Positions 34,809 to 43,757 of a stretch of DNA of 64,000 nt are shown here, piece after piece. The stretch is from Candidatus Acidianus copahuensis (GTDB lineage: Archaea; Thermoproteota; Thermoprotei_A; Sulfolobales; Sulfolobaceae): contig NZ_JFZT01000019.1 of the NCBI RefSeq assembly GCF_000632495.1, positions 35,580 through 99,579 of the forward strand. Direction: 5' to 3'. The notes beneath the pieces were generated by a model. The model was not told where the DNA came from. It was given only the letters and a program-made list of their open reading frames with translations, and did not search any database. The stretch's first letter is position 1. The number at the start of each line of letters is the position of its first letter. The position numbers and the translations under genes are program-made.

Positions 34809-35537
34809 ATGAAGGCATTAAAAGGAATCCTTTCGGAGATATCGTTCTTTACTATTATTCCATCAGTAAAAGCTGATATTGAGGTTATAGCGCAATATAG
34901 CTTCTTATCTCCCCTTATTATAGGATTAATTGCTAGTGTAGTAGATTTTTCCTTCTATTACATTTTCTTTCATTTCCTGGGAAGAATAGGAGGAATTCTC
35001 CTTATTCCAGTAATTGAAATATTTAGGGGTTTTAATCACTTAGATGGCTTGCTCGATATAGGAGATGGACTAATGGTAAGAGATCCTCAAAGAAGAATAC
35101 TAGCAATCAAGGATGTGCAAGTTGGTTCTGGGGGAATAGGGATGGCTCTAGTGTATTTATCTCTAATGATTGTATCTCTTGAAACAATGCCTTCACCTTC
35201 AATTTACTCTTTCCTTAATCTTATTGGAGCAGAGATTTCAGCTAGAGGAATCGGAATACTTGTACTGTCCTTATATAGACCAGCTGAATGGAGTAGTATT
35301 GGTAAGACCTTCAGCTCTTATTTAAGAAGAAAGTATCCATACGTTATACTTCAAGTAATTCCATTCATTCTATTTTATCCTTTAATTGCCTTCTTCATTC
35401 TGACTTTTCTATTCATTCTTATTGCTAGGTATATAGGAGGTTCTACTGGAGATTTGGCTGGAGCTGCGATAACTTTATCCTTTCCGATAATGCTATTGAT
35501 GGAGAGATATTGCTACTTGATCTCCTTAGTGCATTAG
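34809..35537 (+). CDS. cobS: adenosylcobinamide-GDP ribazoletransferase
   Basis: The 242-residue integral membrane protein has the family's FNHLDGLLDIGDGLMV and RRILAIKDVQVGSGGI, followed by several membrane segments. It joins alpha-ribazole to adenosylcobinamide-GDP, the last step of the nucleotide loop. ATG at 34809 gives MKALKGILSEISFFTIIP, the standard start; the region between it and divergent cobQ is only 14 bases. It overlaps cbiB by 28 bases. Confidence 0.93.
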   Translation: MKALKGILSEISFFTIIPSVKADIEVIAQYSFLSPLIIGLIASVVDFSFYYIFFHFLGRIGGILLIPVIEIFRGFNHLDGLLDIGDGLMVRDPQRRILAIKDVQVGSGGIGMALVYLSLMIVSLETMPSPSIYSFLNLIGAEISARGIGILVLSLYRPAEWSSIGKTFSSYLRRKYPYVILQVIPFILFYPLIAFFILTFLFILIARYIGGSTGDLAGAAITLSFPIMLLMERYCYLISLVH

Positions 35538-36421
35538 CTTTGGATTTAGTTCTTGGAGAACCACCAATCTATATTCATCCAGTTGTTATGACGGGTAAAA
35601 TAGCTGAGAAGATCATAAAACCTTACAAAGGCTATATCTATGGAATAGTAATATGGATAATATCTGTTTTCCCCGTACTATTCCTTTTTTCATTGCCAAC
35701 TTTACTTCCTACGGGTATAATAGGTTTCCTGCTTGTAGTTTTTGTTCTTAAAACAACTTTTTCCATTAAGCTGTTGTACAAATTAGTCTCATCATCACTA
35801 GACGAGAAAAAATCTAGAGAATTTGTGCAACAAATAGTAAGAAGAGATCTTTCAAAGGCTGATTTACCTCATATTTGGTCAGCCGCTATTGAGTCCCTCT
35901 TTGAGAGTCTAGTTGACGGTATTACCTCTCCTCTTTTTTGGTTCCTCTTATTTGGTATCCCTGGTTCTCTTCTTCAGAGGTTAGGGAATACTATGGATAG
36001 TATGGTCGGATATAAAACAGATGAACTCAGAAAGGAAGGATATTTTTCTGCAAAAGTTGATACTATAATGAATTACATACCTGCTAGAATAACTGGACTT
36101 ATTATGATAATAGCTGGGAGGTTCATGAATTTAGATATTAGGAACGCAATAAATACGCTAAGACAAACTCATGAGATTGAAAGTGTAAACGCAAAGTATC
36201 CTATCTCAATAGTAGCTGGCCTCTTAGGAGTCAAGTTAGAAAAAGAAGGATTTTACGCTGTAGGAAATGGGAATCTCCCCACAAAAGAGGACGTTGAAAA
36301 AGCCCTTAGACTCTTTAAAATCTCTCTAACCCTTTACTTAATTATATTATTAATTATATATTATTGCCTTTATGGTTTTTCCATCTTTGGATATCCTTAT
36401 GGCCTCATTAAATTCTTCTAG
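35510..36421 (+). CDS. cbiB: adenosylcobinamide-phosphate synthase
   Basis: The 303-residue membrane protein has the CbiB/CobD signature: ALALDLVLGEPPIYIHPVV near the start, RRDLSKADLPHI, GNTMDSMVGYK, and AKVDTIMNYIPARITGL. It attaches aminopropanol (phosphate) to cobyric acid. TTG at 35510 has GGAG six bases upstream, which decides the start. Its last 72 bases overlap the convergent dehydrogenase gene, a long overlap for two real genes. Confidence 0.92.
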   Translation: MLLDLLSALALDLVLGEPPIYIHPVVMTGKIAEKIIKPYKGYIYGIVIWIISVFPVLFLFSLPTLLPTGIIGFLLVVFVLKTTFSIKLLYKLVSSSLDEKKSREFVQQIVRRDLSKADLPHIWSAAIESLFESLVDGITSPLFWFLLFGIPGSLLQRLGNTMDSMVGYKTDELRKEGYFSAKVDTIMNYIPARITGLIMIIAGRFMNLDIRNAINTLRQTHEIESVNAKYPISIVAGLLGVKLEKEGFYAVGNGNLPTKEDVEKALRLFKISLTLYLIILLIIYYCLYGFSIFGYPYGLIKFF

Positions 36422-37366
36422 CTTAAATCTATGAGTTATAAGTTTTTCAACTTGAACTTTTTTCGTCGAGATAAGTCTAAGAGCCTCAATCATATCCTCT
36501 TCTATTCCTGCATTGCTGGATATAATAGAAATTTCATTATTTAGTAGATCGCTAACGTCATAATCTAGGACTGTCCCCTTATATGGAACGCCAAATAAAA
36601 GAACTCTTCCTCCTTTTCTAACAGATCTTAATCCTGAAACTATTGCAGTCGGTGATCCTGAGGCAATTATTGCCACGTCAACTCCTCTATTTTCTGTAAA
36701 TTTCCTCACCTCTTCCTCAACTTTTATTTTCTTTGGATTAAGAGCCACGTCAGCACCTATACTTAATGCAAATTCTGCCCTAAATTCAGAGACGTCAGAT
36801 ACAATTACCTTATCTACATTTTTTGTTTTGAGAAGCATCACATGAAGTAAACCCATGGGTCCTGCTCCTACAACTAGAACTGAATCCTTGTCTTCTATTC
36901 CTATTCTTCTTTGAGCTCTAACTACGGTGCCGAGAGGTTCTATAAAGGATCCCTCGTCAAAGCTTACATTATCTGGAAGCTTAAGAATACCTCCTCGTGA
37001 AACATTCCATGCTGGAACTCTGAAGTATTCCGAAAAACCTCCTGGATCTAAATTTGTTTTTCTGTAGTAAGGGCACATTGTAGGACTTCCCTTTTTGCAA
37101 TAATAACATTCGTAGCATGGTACGTGATGATGAGCAAAAACTCTTTCACCGGGTTTAATCCAGTCTACAGTTGATTGTTCAACTATTCCTGCAGGTTCAT
37201 GTCCTAATATGGGCTGTGAGGCTGTGTATTGTCCGCATATCTTTTCTACGTCTGTTCCGCATAGTCCACAAGCTTTCATCTTAACTAATACGTCTCCTTC
37301 TAATAGTTTAGGGATAGGAACTTCCTTTAAGACTGGCTTACCACCTTCAAGTAGAATTGCCCTCAT
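36350..37366 (-). CDS. zinc-dependent medium-chain dehydrogenase
   Basis: The 338-residue protein has the catalytic zinc site CGLCGTDVEK and GHEPAG, a structural zinc lobe CYECYYCKKGSPTMC, and the Rossmann motif VVGAGPMGLLHVML. It looks like sorbitol/threonine-type polyol dehydrogenases (IEPLGTVVRA), with broad possible substrates. ATG at 37366 is preferred to GTG at 37384. Confidence 0.88.
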   Translation of the reverse strand: MRAILLEGGKPVLKEVPIPKLLEGDVLVKMKACGLCGTDVEKICGQYTASQPILGHEPAGIVEQSTVDWIKPGERVFAHHHVPCYECYYCKKGSPTMCPYYRKTNLDPGGFSEYFRVPAWNVSRGGILKLPDNVSFDEGSFIEPLGTVVRAQRRIGIEDKDSVLVVGAGPMGLLHVMLLKTKNVDKVIVSDVSEFRAEFALSIGADVALNPKKIKVEEEVRKFTENRGVDVAIIASGSPTAIVSGLRSVRKGGRVLLFGVPYKGTVLDYDVSDLLNNEISIISSNAGIEEDMIEALRLISTKKVQVEKLITHRFKLEEFNEAIRISKDGKTIKAIIYN

Positions 37367-37445
37367 ATATTTACGCTCATCCACGAGAATTTAAGCGAAA
37401 CTTTCTTGGCACAGTATATATAGTAGTACATAAATAGTTTATAAT

Positions 37446-37991
37446 ATGAACACTTTCATATTACTCTCTCTTGTATTAATTGCTGTTGACGTTATTTACC
37501 TTGCTATTCCTTTTATTTTAACTAGAAAGTTAAAGGTTATCGAAATTCCTACTAATTTTGGTAACGTGAAAGTAAAGGTTATGGAAAGGAACGAAGTGAA
37601 TGCATTTTCCTTTTACAATGGAGAATTAATAATTACTTCTGGTATGCTAAACTTGCCCTTAGAGGATATATCAGCAGCTATTGCTCATGAGATAGGACAT
37701 ATTAAGCTATTGCATCATCTTAAAACGCTACTGTTTATTAATATCATGCTTGCCATATCTCTTTACTTTTTCGGCACACCTTACATATTAATTATAGTTT
37801 CCATCATAATGATTTTACTTCAGAGATTTCTTTCAAGGCTTTTTGAAATACAAGCAGATAGCTTTGCCGGTAGTCTAGTAGGGAAGGAAAACGTTATTGA
37901 CTTAATTATGAAATTTGGAGAGAGAAAAGCAGGTTTACTTTCTACTCATCCTTCAGCACTAGTTAGAGTGAACTATTTAAGAAGAGGTTAA
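37446..37991 (+). CDS. small M48-type membrane metalloprotease
   Basis: The 181-residue protein is a minimal HtpX-like protease: one N-terminal membrane helix (about 4-25), zinc motif AIAHEIGHIKLLHH, a double hydrophobic segment after it, and FEIQADSFAGSL with the third ligand. It lacks the long regions of full HtpX. It stands alone between a divergent dehydrogenase and cutA, with a TATATAT box near 37413-37420. Confidence 0.85.
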   Translation: MNTFILLSLVLIAVDVIYLAIPFILTRKLKVIEIPTNFGNVKVKVMERNEVNAFSFYNGELIITSGMLNLPLEDISAAIAHEIGHIKLLHHLKTLLFINIMLAISLYFFGTPYILIIVSIIMILLQRFLSRLFEIQADSFAGSLVGKENVIDLIMKFGERKAGLLSTHPSALVRVNYLRRG

Positions 37992-38054
37992 ACTTTGATT
38001 CTCTTTTTCCTAAAATCCCAAAAAATTTAAGGATATAAATATATACTTCTATTT

Positions 38055-40184
38055 ATGCAATATGTAGGAAGGCCGATAAAGAGGATAGAAGATCCTAGGC
38101 TAATAACAGGAAAGGGAACATATGTAGATGATATTAAGTTACCTGGAGAAATGTTTGTTGCTTTTCTAAGATCAAGTAAGCCACATGCTTATATTAACGT
38201 CAAGAAAGCAGAGGGAATTTTTACAGGTGAGGACATAAATCCCGGAGCTGACTTCCCAATAGCAAGTAAGGAAGTAACATATGTTGGACAGCCTATAGCA
38301 ATTGTAATAGCAAAAGATAGATATGAAGCATATGATCTTTTAGAGAGTATTGAAGTAGAATATACTGACCTTCCATTTACTCTAGATCCAGAAAAAGCAG
38401 TTAAGGATGAGGTAAAAGTTTATACTGGCTTAAAGAGTAATATATACTTTAATAAACAGTACATTTCTGGTGATGCAGATAAAGCTCTAGAGAAAAGTGA
38501 TCTCGTGATTGATGGAGAACTGATTAATCAACGAGTCATAGCATCTCCTATAGAGACCAGAGGTATTTTAGCCAATTTTGATGGTCAAAAGCTTACTGTT
38601 TGGTCATCTACGCAGTCCGCTCATTTCTTGAGAAGGAATTTGGTTAGCTATCTTGGAATGTCAAACGTAAGGGTTATCCAACCAGATGTGGGTGGAGCAT
38701 TTGGCAGTAAGATAATAAGTCATCCAGAATATTATGCGGTATCCAAGTTAGCAATTAGAACTGGCTTTCCCCTCAAATGGGTTCCAACCAGGACAGAGGA
38801 AATGATAAGTGCTGGGCATGGAAGGGATAAAAAGTTTAAGTTTAAGGTCGGCTTTAAGAGGGATGGTACAATAACTGCCCTTAAGGGAGATGTAATAGGA
38901 GATTTGGGCGCACCCTATTATGACGCTAATGACGATGAGTCTGGTAACGTATTAAGTACAACAAGGATGATATTAGGTCCTTATAGAATAAGGGATGCAT
39001 TAGTTAACGCCATAGCAGTACATACAAATAAGGTTCCAACAACATCCTACAGGGGAGCCGGAAGGCCAGAGGCCACTTACTTCATAGAGAGGATAATTAA
39101 CATGATTGCTAACGAAGTCAAATTAGATCCAATAGATGTTAGACTCAAGAATGTTATAAGGCCAGAAGAGATGCCATATAAGAACGGATTTGGGATAACT
39201 TATGATACGGGAGATTATCCGTCAATTTTAGAAAGAGCTAGATCTCAGTATAAAGAGCTGATCTCTGAGGCTAAAAGAGATGAATGCGTAGGGTTGGGCA
39301 TGTACGTTGAAATAACTTCTTTTGGTCCATGGGAAACAGCTAGAGTTTTTGCAAAGTCCGATGGAAAAGTGGTCGTTATAACCGGTTCAGGTCCTCATGG
39401 ACAAGGAGATGCTACAGGAATGGCACAGATAGCTGCAGACGTTTTAGGGATTTCTATGGATGAGATCGAGGTAAAGTGGGGCGATACTGATATCATAGAA
39501 GACGGGATAGGCACTTGGGGGAGTAGAACTATAACGGTTGGTGGTTCAGCAGTAATGAAGGCTTCCCAAGAATTAAGGGAAAGATTGGTCTCAGCTTCTG
39601 CAAAAATGTTGAATGCGCAGCCAGACGAAATTGAGATTTCTAATGGGAAAATTACAAGTAGGAAGGATAGTAAATCTGCAACGATAAGGGAAGTAATATC
39701 CTTTGCCTACTCTAACGGTATACCATTAGATGTGACGTATGTCTACAATCCAGGAAAACCAACTACGCCATACGGTGTTCATATGGCCTTAGTTAACGTG
39801 GACAAGGATACTGGAATTATTAAAGTAAAAAAGTATGTTGCCATTGACGATATAGGTAAAGTAATTAATCCATTAACCGCAGAAGGGCAAATTCAAGGTG
39901 GAGTTGTTCAAGGTATAGCACAAGCAATCTACGAGGAGGCAGTAATAGATGGTCAGGGAAGTTTAGTAGACTCTAACCTCAACGATTACGGATTTCCAAC
40001 TGCTGTGGAATCTCCTACTATTATTTGGGAATATATAGAAAAAGGTCTTTCCTCTCATCCTACTGGAAGTAAAGGCGTAGGCGAAGCGGGTGCAGTTGTT
40101 GGGACTCCGGTTATAGTTAATGCTGTAGAAAACTGCTTAGGTAAGAAGATAGTCAAAATGCCTATAAAAATAGATGAGGTTTAA
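38055..40184 (+). CDS. cutA: aldehyde oxidoreductase, large molybdopterin subunit (CutA type)
   Basis: The 709-residue protein covers the molybdenum subunit of the xanthine oxidase family: N-terminal VGRPIKRIEDPRLITGKGTY, QPDVGGAFGSK, TTSYRGAGRPEA, GSGPHGQGDATG, and the catalytic Glu in KGVGEAGAVVG. The active-site loop SYRGAGR is the form II type, not the CSFR loop of true CO dehydrogenase, so an aldehyde substrate is expected. The cognate small and medium subunits are about 24 kb upstream on the other strand. It ends overlapping the PUA gene by one base. Confidence 0.93.
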   Translation: MQYVGRPIKRIEDPRLITGKGTYVDDIKLPGEMFVAFLRSSKPHAYINVKKAEGIFTGEDINPGADFPIASKEVTYVGQPIAIVIAKDRYEAYDLLESIEVEYTDLPFTLDPEKAVKDEVKVYTGLKSNIYFNKQYISGDADKALEKSDLVIDGELINQRVIASPIETRGILANFDGQKLTVWSSTQSAHFLRRNLVSYLGMSNVRVIQPDVGGAFGSKIISHPEYYAVSKLAIRTGFPLKWVPTRTEEMISAGHGRDKKFKFKVGFKRDGTITALKGDVIGDLGAPYYDANDDESGNVLSTTRMILGPYRIRDALVNAIAVHTNKVPTTSYRGAGRPEATYFIERIINMIANEVKLDPIDVRLKNVIRPEEMPYKNGFGITYDTGDYPSILERARSQYKELISEAKRDECVGLGMYVEITSFGPWETARVFAKSDGKVVVITGSGPHGQGDATGMAQIAADVLGISMDEIEVKWGDTDIIEDGIGTWGSRTITVGGSAVMKASQELRERLVSASAKMLNAQPDEIEISNGKITSRKDSKSATIREVISFAYSNGIPLDVTYVYNPGKPTTPYGVHMALVNVDKDTGIIKVKKYVAIDDIGKVINPLTAEGQIQGGVVQGIAQAIYEEAVIDGQGSLVDSNLNDYGFPTAVESPTIIWEYIEKGLSSHPTGSKGVGEAGAVVGTPVIVNAVENCLGKKIVKMPIKIDEV

Positions 40185-40645
40185 TGCAAAGGCACTTTTT
40201 GTCTCAGAAGGAACTTAAAGCTGTAATTGAGAAGGTAAAACAAAAATACAATATAGACATAAATCCCGAAAAGGCTGAAATAGGAAAAGAGAAAAAACAA
40301 ATTTTTTTCTTCTTTGATGGAAAGCTCAGTTTATTTTCAGAAGAACTAATACCGACATTATGCTTAATAGAATCCCTGAAATTAGATCTTCCATATGTTG
40401 AAGTTGATGAAGGAGCAGTAAGAGCCATACTCAAAGGTGCAGATCTTTTTGTTCCTGGTATTAAGTCCTTTCATTGCGAAAATAGTAAGCCGGGAGATAT
40501 TATTTTAGTCAAGACAACTGCAGAGAGACCTATAGCTGTTATGAAAATGCTTATAACCGTCGAAGAGGCTCTTTCCACTAAGAAGGGAAAGTTCGCTCAA
40601 TCCCTTCATTTCTTAGGCGATGAAATATGGAAAATGTGCAGGTGA
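40184..40645 (+). CDS. PUA-domain RNA-binding protein
   Basis: The 153-residue protein has an N-terminal pre-PUA region and a C-terminal PUA fold: EVDEGAVRAILKGADLFVPGI, then GDIILVKT and ERPIAVMKML. This is the architecture of archaeal MCT-1/aIF2D-like proteins, which bind ribosomes or tRNA. Coupling to cutA by one shared base is probably chance clustering. GGTGAT at its 3' end serves as ribosome site for the next gene. Confidence 0.85.
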   Translation: MQRHFLSQKELKAVIEKVKQKYNIDINPEKAEIGKEKKQIFFFFDGKLSLFSEELIPTLCLIESLKLDLPYVEVDEGAVRAILKGADLFVPGIKSFHCENSKPGDIILVKTTAERPIAVMKMLITVEEALSTKKGKFAQSLHFLGDEIWKMCR

Positions 40646-40649
40646 TTAA

Positions 40650-41336
40650 ATGATTTACATAGTTATCCCGACCTATAAGGAAAAGGAAAATATAACTAGG
40701 TTAGTGAAAGTTATAAATTCTACAATTGATGCTACTGTCCTAATTGTTGATGATAATAGTCAAGATGGCACATTAGAGGCTCTAAATTCTTTAGGATTTT
40801 CTAACTTGGTTGTAGTTGAAAGAAAAACTGAAAGGGGTTTAGGATCGGCAATAAGGTCTGGGATAAAAACTGCCCTTGATAAAGGAGCTGAATATGTAAT
40901 TACAATGGATGCAGATTTCAGTCATGATCCATTATATCTACCATATTTCTTAGATAAAGGAAAAGAAGGTTATGATTTAGTTATCGGATCAAGGTATATC
41001 AAGGGAGGAAAGATAGAGAACTGGCCATTAAAAAGGAGAATTATTAGTAAAGGGGCTAATTTTTTGGTTAAATTCTTTCTTAAATCTCCACTTCACGATA
41101 ATACCTCTAACTATAGACTTTATTCTAAGAGAGCTTTAGAGGAAGTTATAAAATGCGATAATGCTAATGGCTTTGAATTTCAGATATGTGCAATTTATTC
41201 GATAATTAAAGCAAAACTTAAAATTGGAGAGATCCCCATAGTTTTTAGAGATAGAGAAAATGGAAATAGTAAACTTACTACAAAAGAGATGTATACATGG
41301 TTTAAGTACTTACTCAAGCTTTACTCTTCCTCTTAA
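40650..41336 (+). CDS. polyprenyl-phosphate glycosyltransferase (DPM1-like)
   Basis: The 228-residue GT2-family enzyme has IVIPTYKEKENITRLV, VLIVDDNSQDGT, TMDADFSHDP with the DxD-like metal site, and LHDNTSNYRLYS. There is no C-terminal membrane domain, as in the soluble DPM1 type. It would load a sugar onto dolichol phosphate for N-glycans or for lipid modification. GGTGAT precedes the ATG by a few bases. The 3' end overlaps the convergent regulator by 23 bases. Confidence 0.9.
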   Translation: MIYIVIPTYKEKENITRLVKVINSTIDATVLIVDDNSQDGTLEALNSLGFSNLVVVERKTERGLGSAIRSGIKTALDKGAEYVITMDADFSHDPLYLPYFLDKGKEGYDLVIGSRYIKGGKIENWPLKRRIISKGANFLVKFFLKSPLHDNTSNYRLYSKRALEEVIKCDNANGFEFQICAIYSIIKAKLKIGEIPIVFRDRENGNSKLTTKEMYTWFKYLLKLYSSS

Positions 41337-41628
41337 GTTTCAAAACCTCTTCCTTTAAGTCGTCTATTTCTTTCTTGAGAGCATTAATCTCGCTCTCATG
41401 GATTTGTACAATCTTCTCTAATTTTTCAATAGCGTTTTCTCCCTCAGCTTTTAGTTTAATTACTTCCCTTTCATCTACAGTTATAAATCCTAGTCTTTCA
41501 AGTTCTTTCACATATCCTTTTGCCGTTTTTGGAGATACCTTTAGTTCAAGGGCTAAGTCCTTCACATTTATTTCCCCTTTATTTTTAACCATGTTTAGAA
41601 TGTCTTGAAGTCTTGGCGTTAGCTCCAT
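41314..41628 (-). CDS. winged-helix transcription regulator with coiled-coil tail
   Basis: The 104-residue protein has a winged helix (about 1-60: LQDILNMVKNKGEINVKDLA, then VSPKTAKGYVKELERLGF) followed by a long Lys/Glu-rich coiled coil (about 65-102). It probably dimerises through the tail and regulates an unknown set of genes. It diverges from the ornithine-cyclodeaminase-like gene with about 60 bases between them and may control it. Confidence 0.8.
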   Translation of the reverse strand: MELTPRLQDILNMVKNKGEINVKDLALELKVSPKTAKGYVKELERLGFITVDEREVIKLKAEGENAIEKLEKIVQIHESEINALKKEIDDLKEEVLKLKRKSKA

Positions 41629-41691
41629 GGATATAAGATCGTGAAAAAGAGTGTTTTTAAGGAAATAGCCTCTAGATTATAAGGAACAACT

Positions 41692-42642
41692 TTGGCTCTA
41701 TTGTTAAAGGAAAAGGATGTAGCATCTATCCTTAATTTTAAGGATTCTTATAGGGCTTTAAGGGAAGCGTTTGAGAAACTTGGGGGTAAAAATGCAGTAA
41801 ACTCTAAGAGAGTTAGAACTTCTTTCCTTGGCACAACTCTCACATATCAAGCAGGAGGGATTGACAATTACGTTGGTTTTAAGACATATATTAAAGGTAA
41901 TTTTATCTCTATGCTATTTTCGTCAGAAGGTGAACTTCTAGCTATTGTTGAGTCTGATAGGATGGGTCAGATAAGAACGTCTGCCCTCTCTGTATTAGCC
42001 TCAGATGTGATCAAGGGTAACTATTCCTCCGTTGGAATAATTGGTCTTGGTAAGCAGGGTTTAGCTCAAGTAGAGTGCTTTTTCTCAATAAAGGGGATTT
42101 CTCCAACAGTATTTACTAGATCTCAAGAGAGGTTATCTAAATCTCTTGAATTCCTTAGATCTAGGGGAATTGGAGTCAACACTTCAACTTCGATAAAAGA
42201 CCTAATCAAGTCATCAGAAGTTGTAGTTTCAATAACTTCAGCAAAGGATCCCTTTATAAAACTGGATTACATAAATAAACCCCTTCACTTGAACCTTATG
42301 GGCTCTAATATACCTGAAAGAGTTGAGGCATATCCTGAGGTAATTAAAGCCTCGGAGACTATAGCCGTTGAAGATGTAGAACAGGCCCTTGAAGAGGCTG
42401 GAGATCTAGTATTAGCCAATAAGATGAATATGTTAGACGTAAGTAAAGTAATCGGTTTTTCTTCAATTTTAGTTGGAAAAGTTAAGATAAATAAAGAAGG
42501 GATTACCATTTTTAAGTCTACAGGAATAGGTTTAGAGGATGTTGCAGTTCTCAAGGTAATATATGAGAAAGCAGTAAAGATGGGATTAGGAAAAGAAGTA
42601 GAGGTCGTCGGTAAATGGTTTCCAGAATTGGGGAACAAATAG
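41692..42642 (+). CDS. ornithine cyclodeaminase / mu-crystallin family dehydrogenase
   Basis: The 316-residue protein has the family layout: an N-terminal dimer part with YQAGGIDNYVGFKTY, Rossmann motif VGIIGLGKQGLAQVE, and LNLMGSNIPERVEAYPEV. Members act as ornithine cyclodeaminase, alanine dehydrogenase or ketimine reductase. The start is TTG at 41692. It overlaps the following aminotransferase gene by 28 bases, which suggests a joint role in amino-acid metabolism. Confidence 0.85.
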   Translation: MALLLKEKDVASILNFKDSYRALREAFEKLGGKNAVNSKRVRTSFLGTTLTYQAGGIDNYVGFKTYIKGNFISMLFSSEGELLAIVESDRMGQIRTSALSVLASDVIKGNYSSVGIIGLGKQGLAQVECFFSIKGISPTVFTRSQERLSKSLEFLRSRGIGVNTSTSIKDLIKSSEVVVSITSAKDPFIKLDYINKPLHLNLMGSNIPERVEAYPEVIKASETIAVEDVEQALEEAGDLVLANKMNMLDVSKVIGFSSILVGKVKINKEGITIFKSTGIGLEDVAVLKVIYEKAVKMGLGKEVEVVGKWFPELGNK

Positions 42643-43757
42643 AAATTTCTCCAGTAGAGTTAGCCTCACAAAAGGCAAAAAAGACCAGAATAAACTTGGC
42701 GAGTGGATCTCCAGATCCTTCTACGATTCCCGTTAAGGAGATTGAAGAAACATATAATGAAGTTCTAGAAGATCTTGGGGCTAAGGCACTATCGTATCCA
42801 GGCGCTGGAGGACAGGAAGAACTTATAGAAGAAATTGAAAAATATTTAAGTCCTTTAGGCATATTAGACAAGAACGACAGGATAGTTGTAACTAGTGGAG
42901 CCCAGCATGCAATGGAGCTTTTAGGAAAATATTTCCTTGAAGGCGATACAATAGCAGTAGAGAATCCAACGTTTATCGAAACTTTTAACGCCCTAAAGTT
43001 AAGATCTTCTGTTGTACTTCCGATTGACTTAGATGAAAATGGTATAAAAGTAGATGAGCTTAAGGAGTTGATTAAGGTTGTTAAGATATCTCTTCTCTAT
43101 ATAATACCTAATTGTCACAATCCTGCAGGGGTTAACTTAAGTGAAACGAGAAGGAAGGAATTGGTTGAGTTAGCCTCAGAAAATGACTTTTACATTATAG
43201 AAGATGATCCTTATAGACCAATAGCATGCAATTTGCCTAAACCAATAAAATATTTCGATAAAGATGGTAGAGTAATTTATGTTGGTAGTTTCAGCAAAGT
43301 CTTAGCTCCAGGATTGAGAATAGGTTTTTCAGTTCTTAGAGGAGAAATTGCAGAAAAAATATCTCTTATAGAGCAACTTGATTTCTCGACATCAACTATT
43401 AACCAATACGTAGTATCGCGTCTATTAAAAAAGGGCTTAATTCAATCTAGAACGGAAGAGCTAGCAAAACATTATTCTAGGAAAATGAAAGTATTAAGAG
43501 ATTCCTTATTAGATAAAGGATTTCAGAACTTCAACAATCCTAGCTGTGGATTTTTCTTGCTTTTAAATTTAGGAGTAGATAGTTGGAAGGCATTCAATGA
43601 AGCAATAAATGCTGGACTTAGTTTTGTTCCAGCCAAACCTTTTTTCTTAAGGGGAGGAGAAACTATGGCAAGACTAAGCGTTGCCATTTCAAATGAAGAT
43701 CAAATAAAGGAAGGTGTAGATATACTTTCATCTATAAAGAAAAAAATTATACAATAA
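42615..43757 (+). CDS. PLP-dependent aminotransferase, fold type I
   Basis: The 380-residue enzyme has VTSGAQHAMELLGKYF, IIPNCHNPAGVN, DDPYRPI and the PLP-lysine region YVGSFSKVLAPGLRIGF. It resembles 2-aminoadipate (LysN-like) and aromatic aminotransferases; the substrate is not certain. It overlaps both the cyclodeaminase-like gene before it and, by 11 bases, the convergent prolidase gene after it. Confidence 0.88.
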   Translation: MVSRIGEQIEISPVELASQKAKKTRINLASGSPDPSTIPVKEIEETYNEVLEDLGAKALSYPGAGGQEELIEEIEKYLSPLGILDKNDRIVVTSGAQHAMELLGKYFLEGDTIAVENPTFIETFNALKLRSSVVLPIDLDENGIKVDELKELIKVVKISLLYIIPNCHNPAGVNLSETRRKELVELASENDFYIIEDDPYRPIACNLPKPIKYFDKDGRVIYVGSFSKVLAPGLRIGFSVLRGEIAEKISLIEQLDFSTSTINQYVVSRLLKKGLIQSRTEELAKHYSRKMKVLRDSLLDKGFQNFNNPSCGFFLLLNLGVDSWKAFNEAINAGLSFVPAKPFFLRGGETMARLSVAISNEDQIKEGVDILSSIKKKIIQ

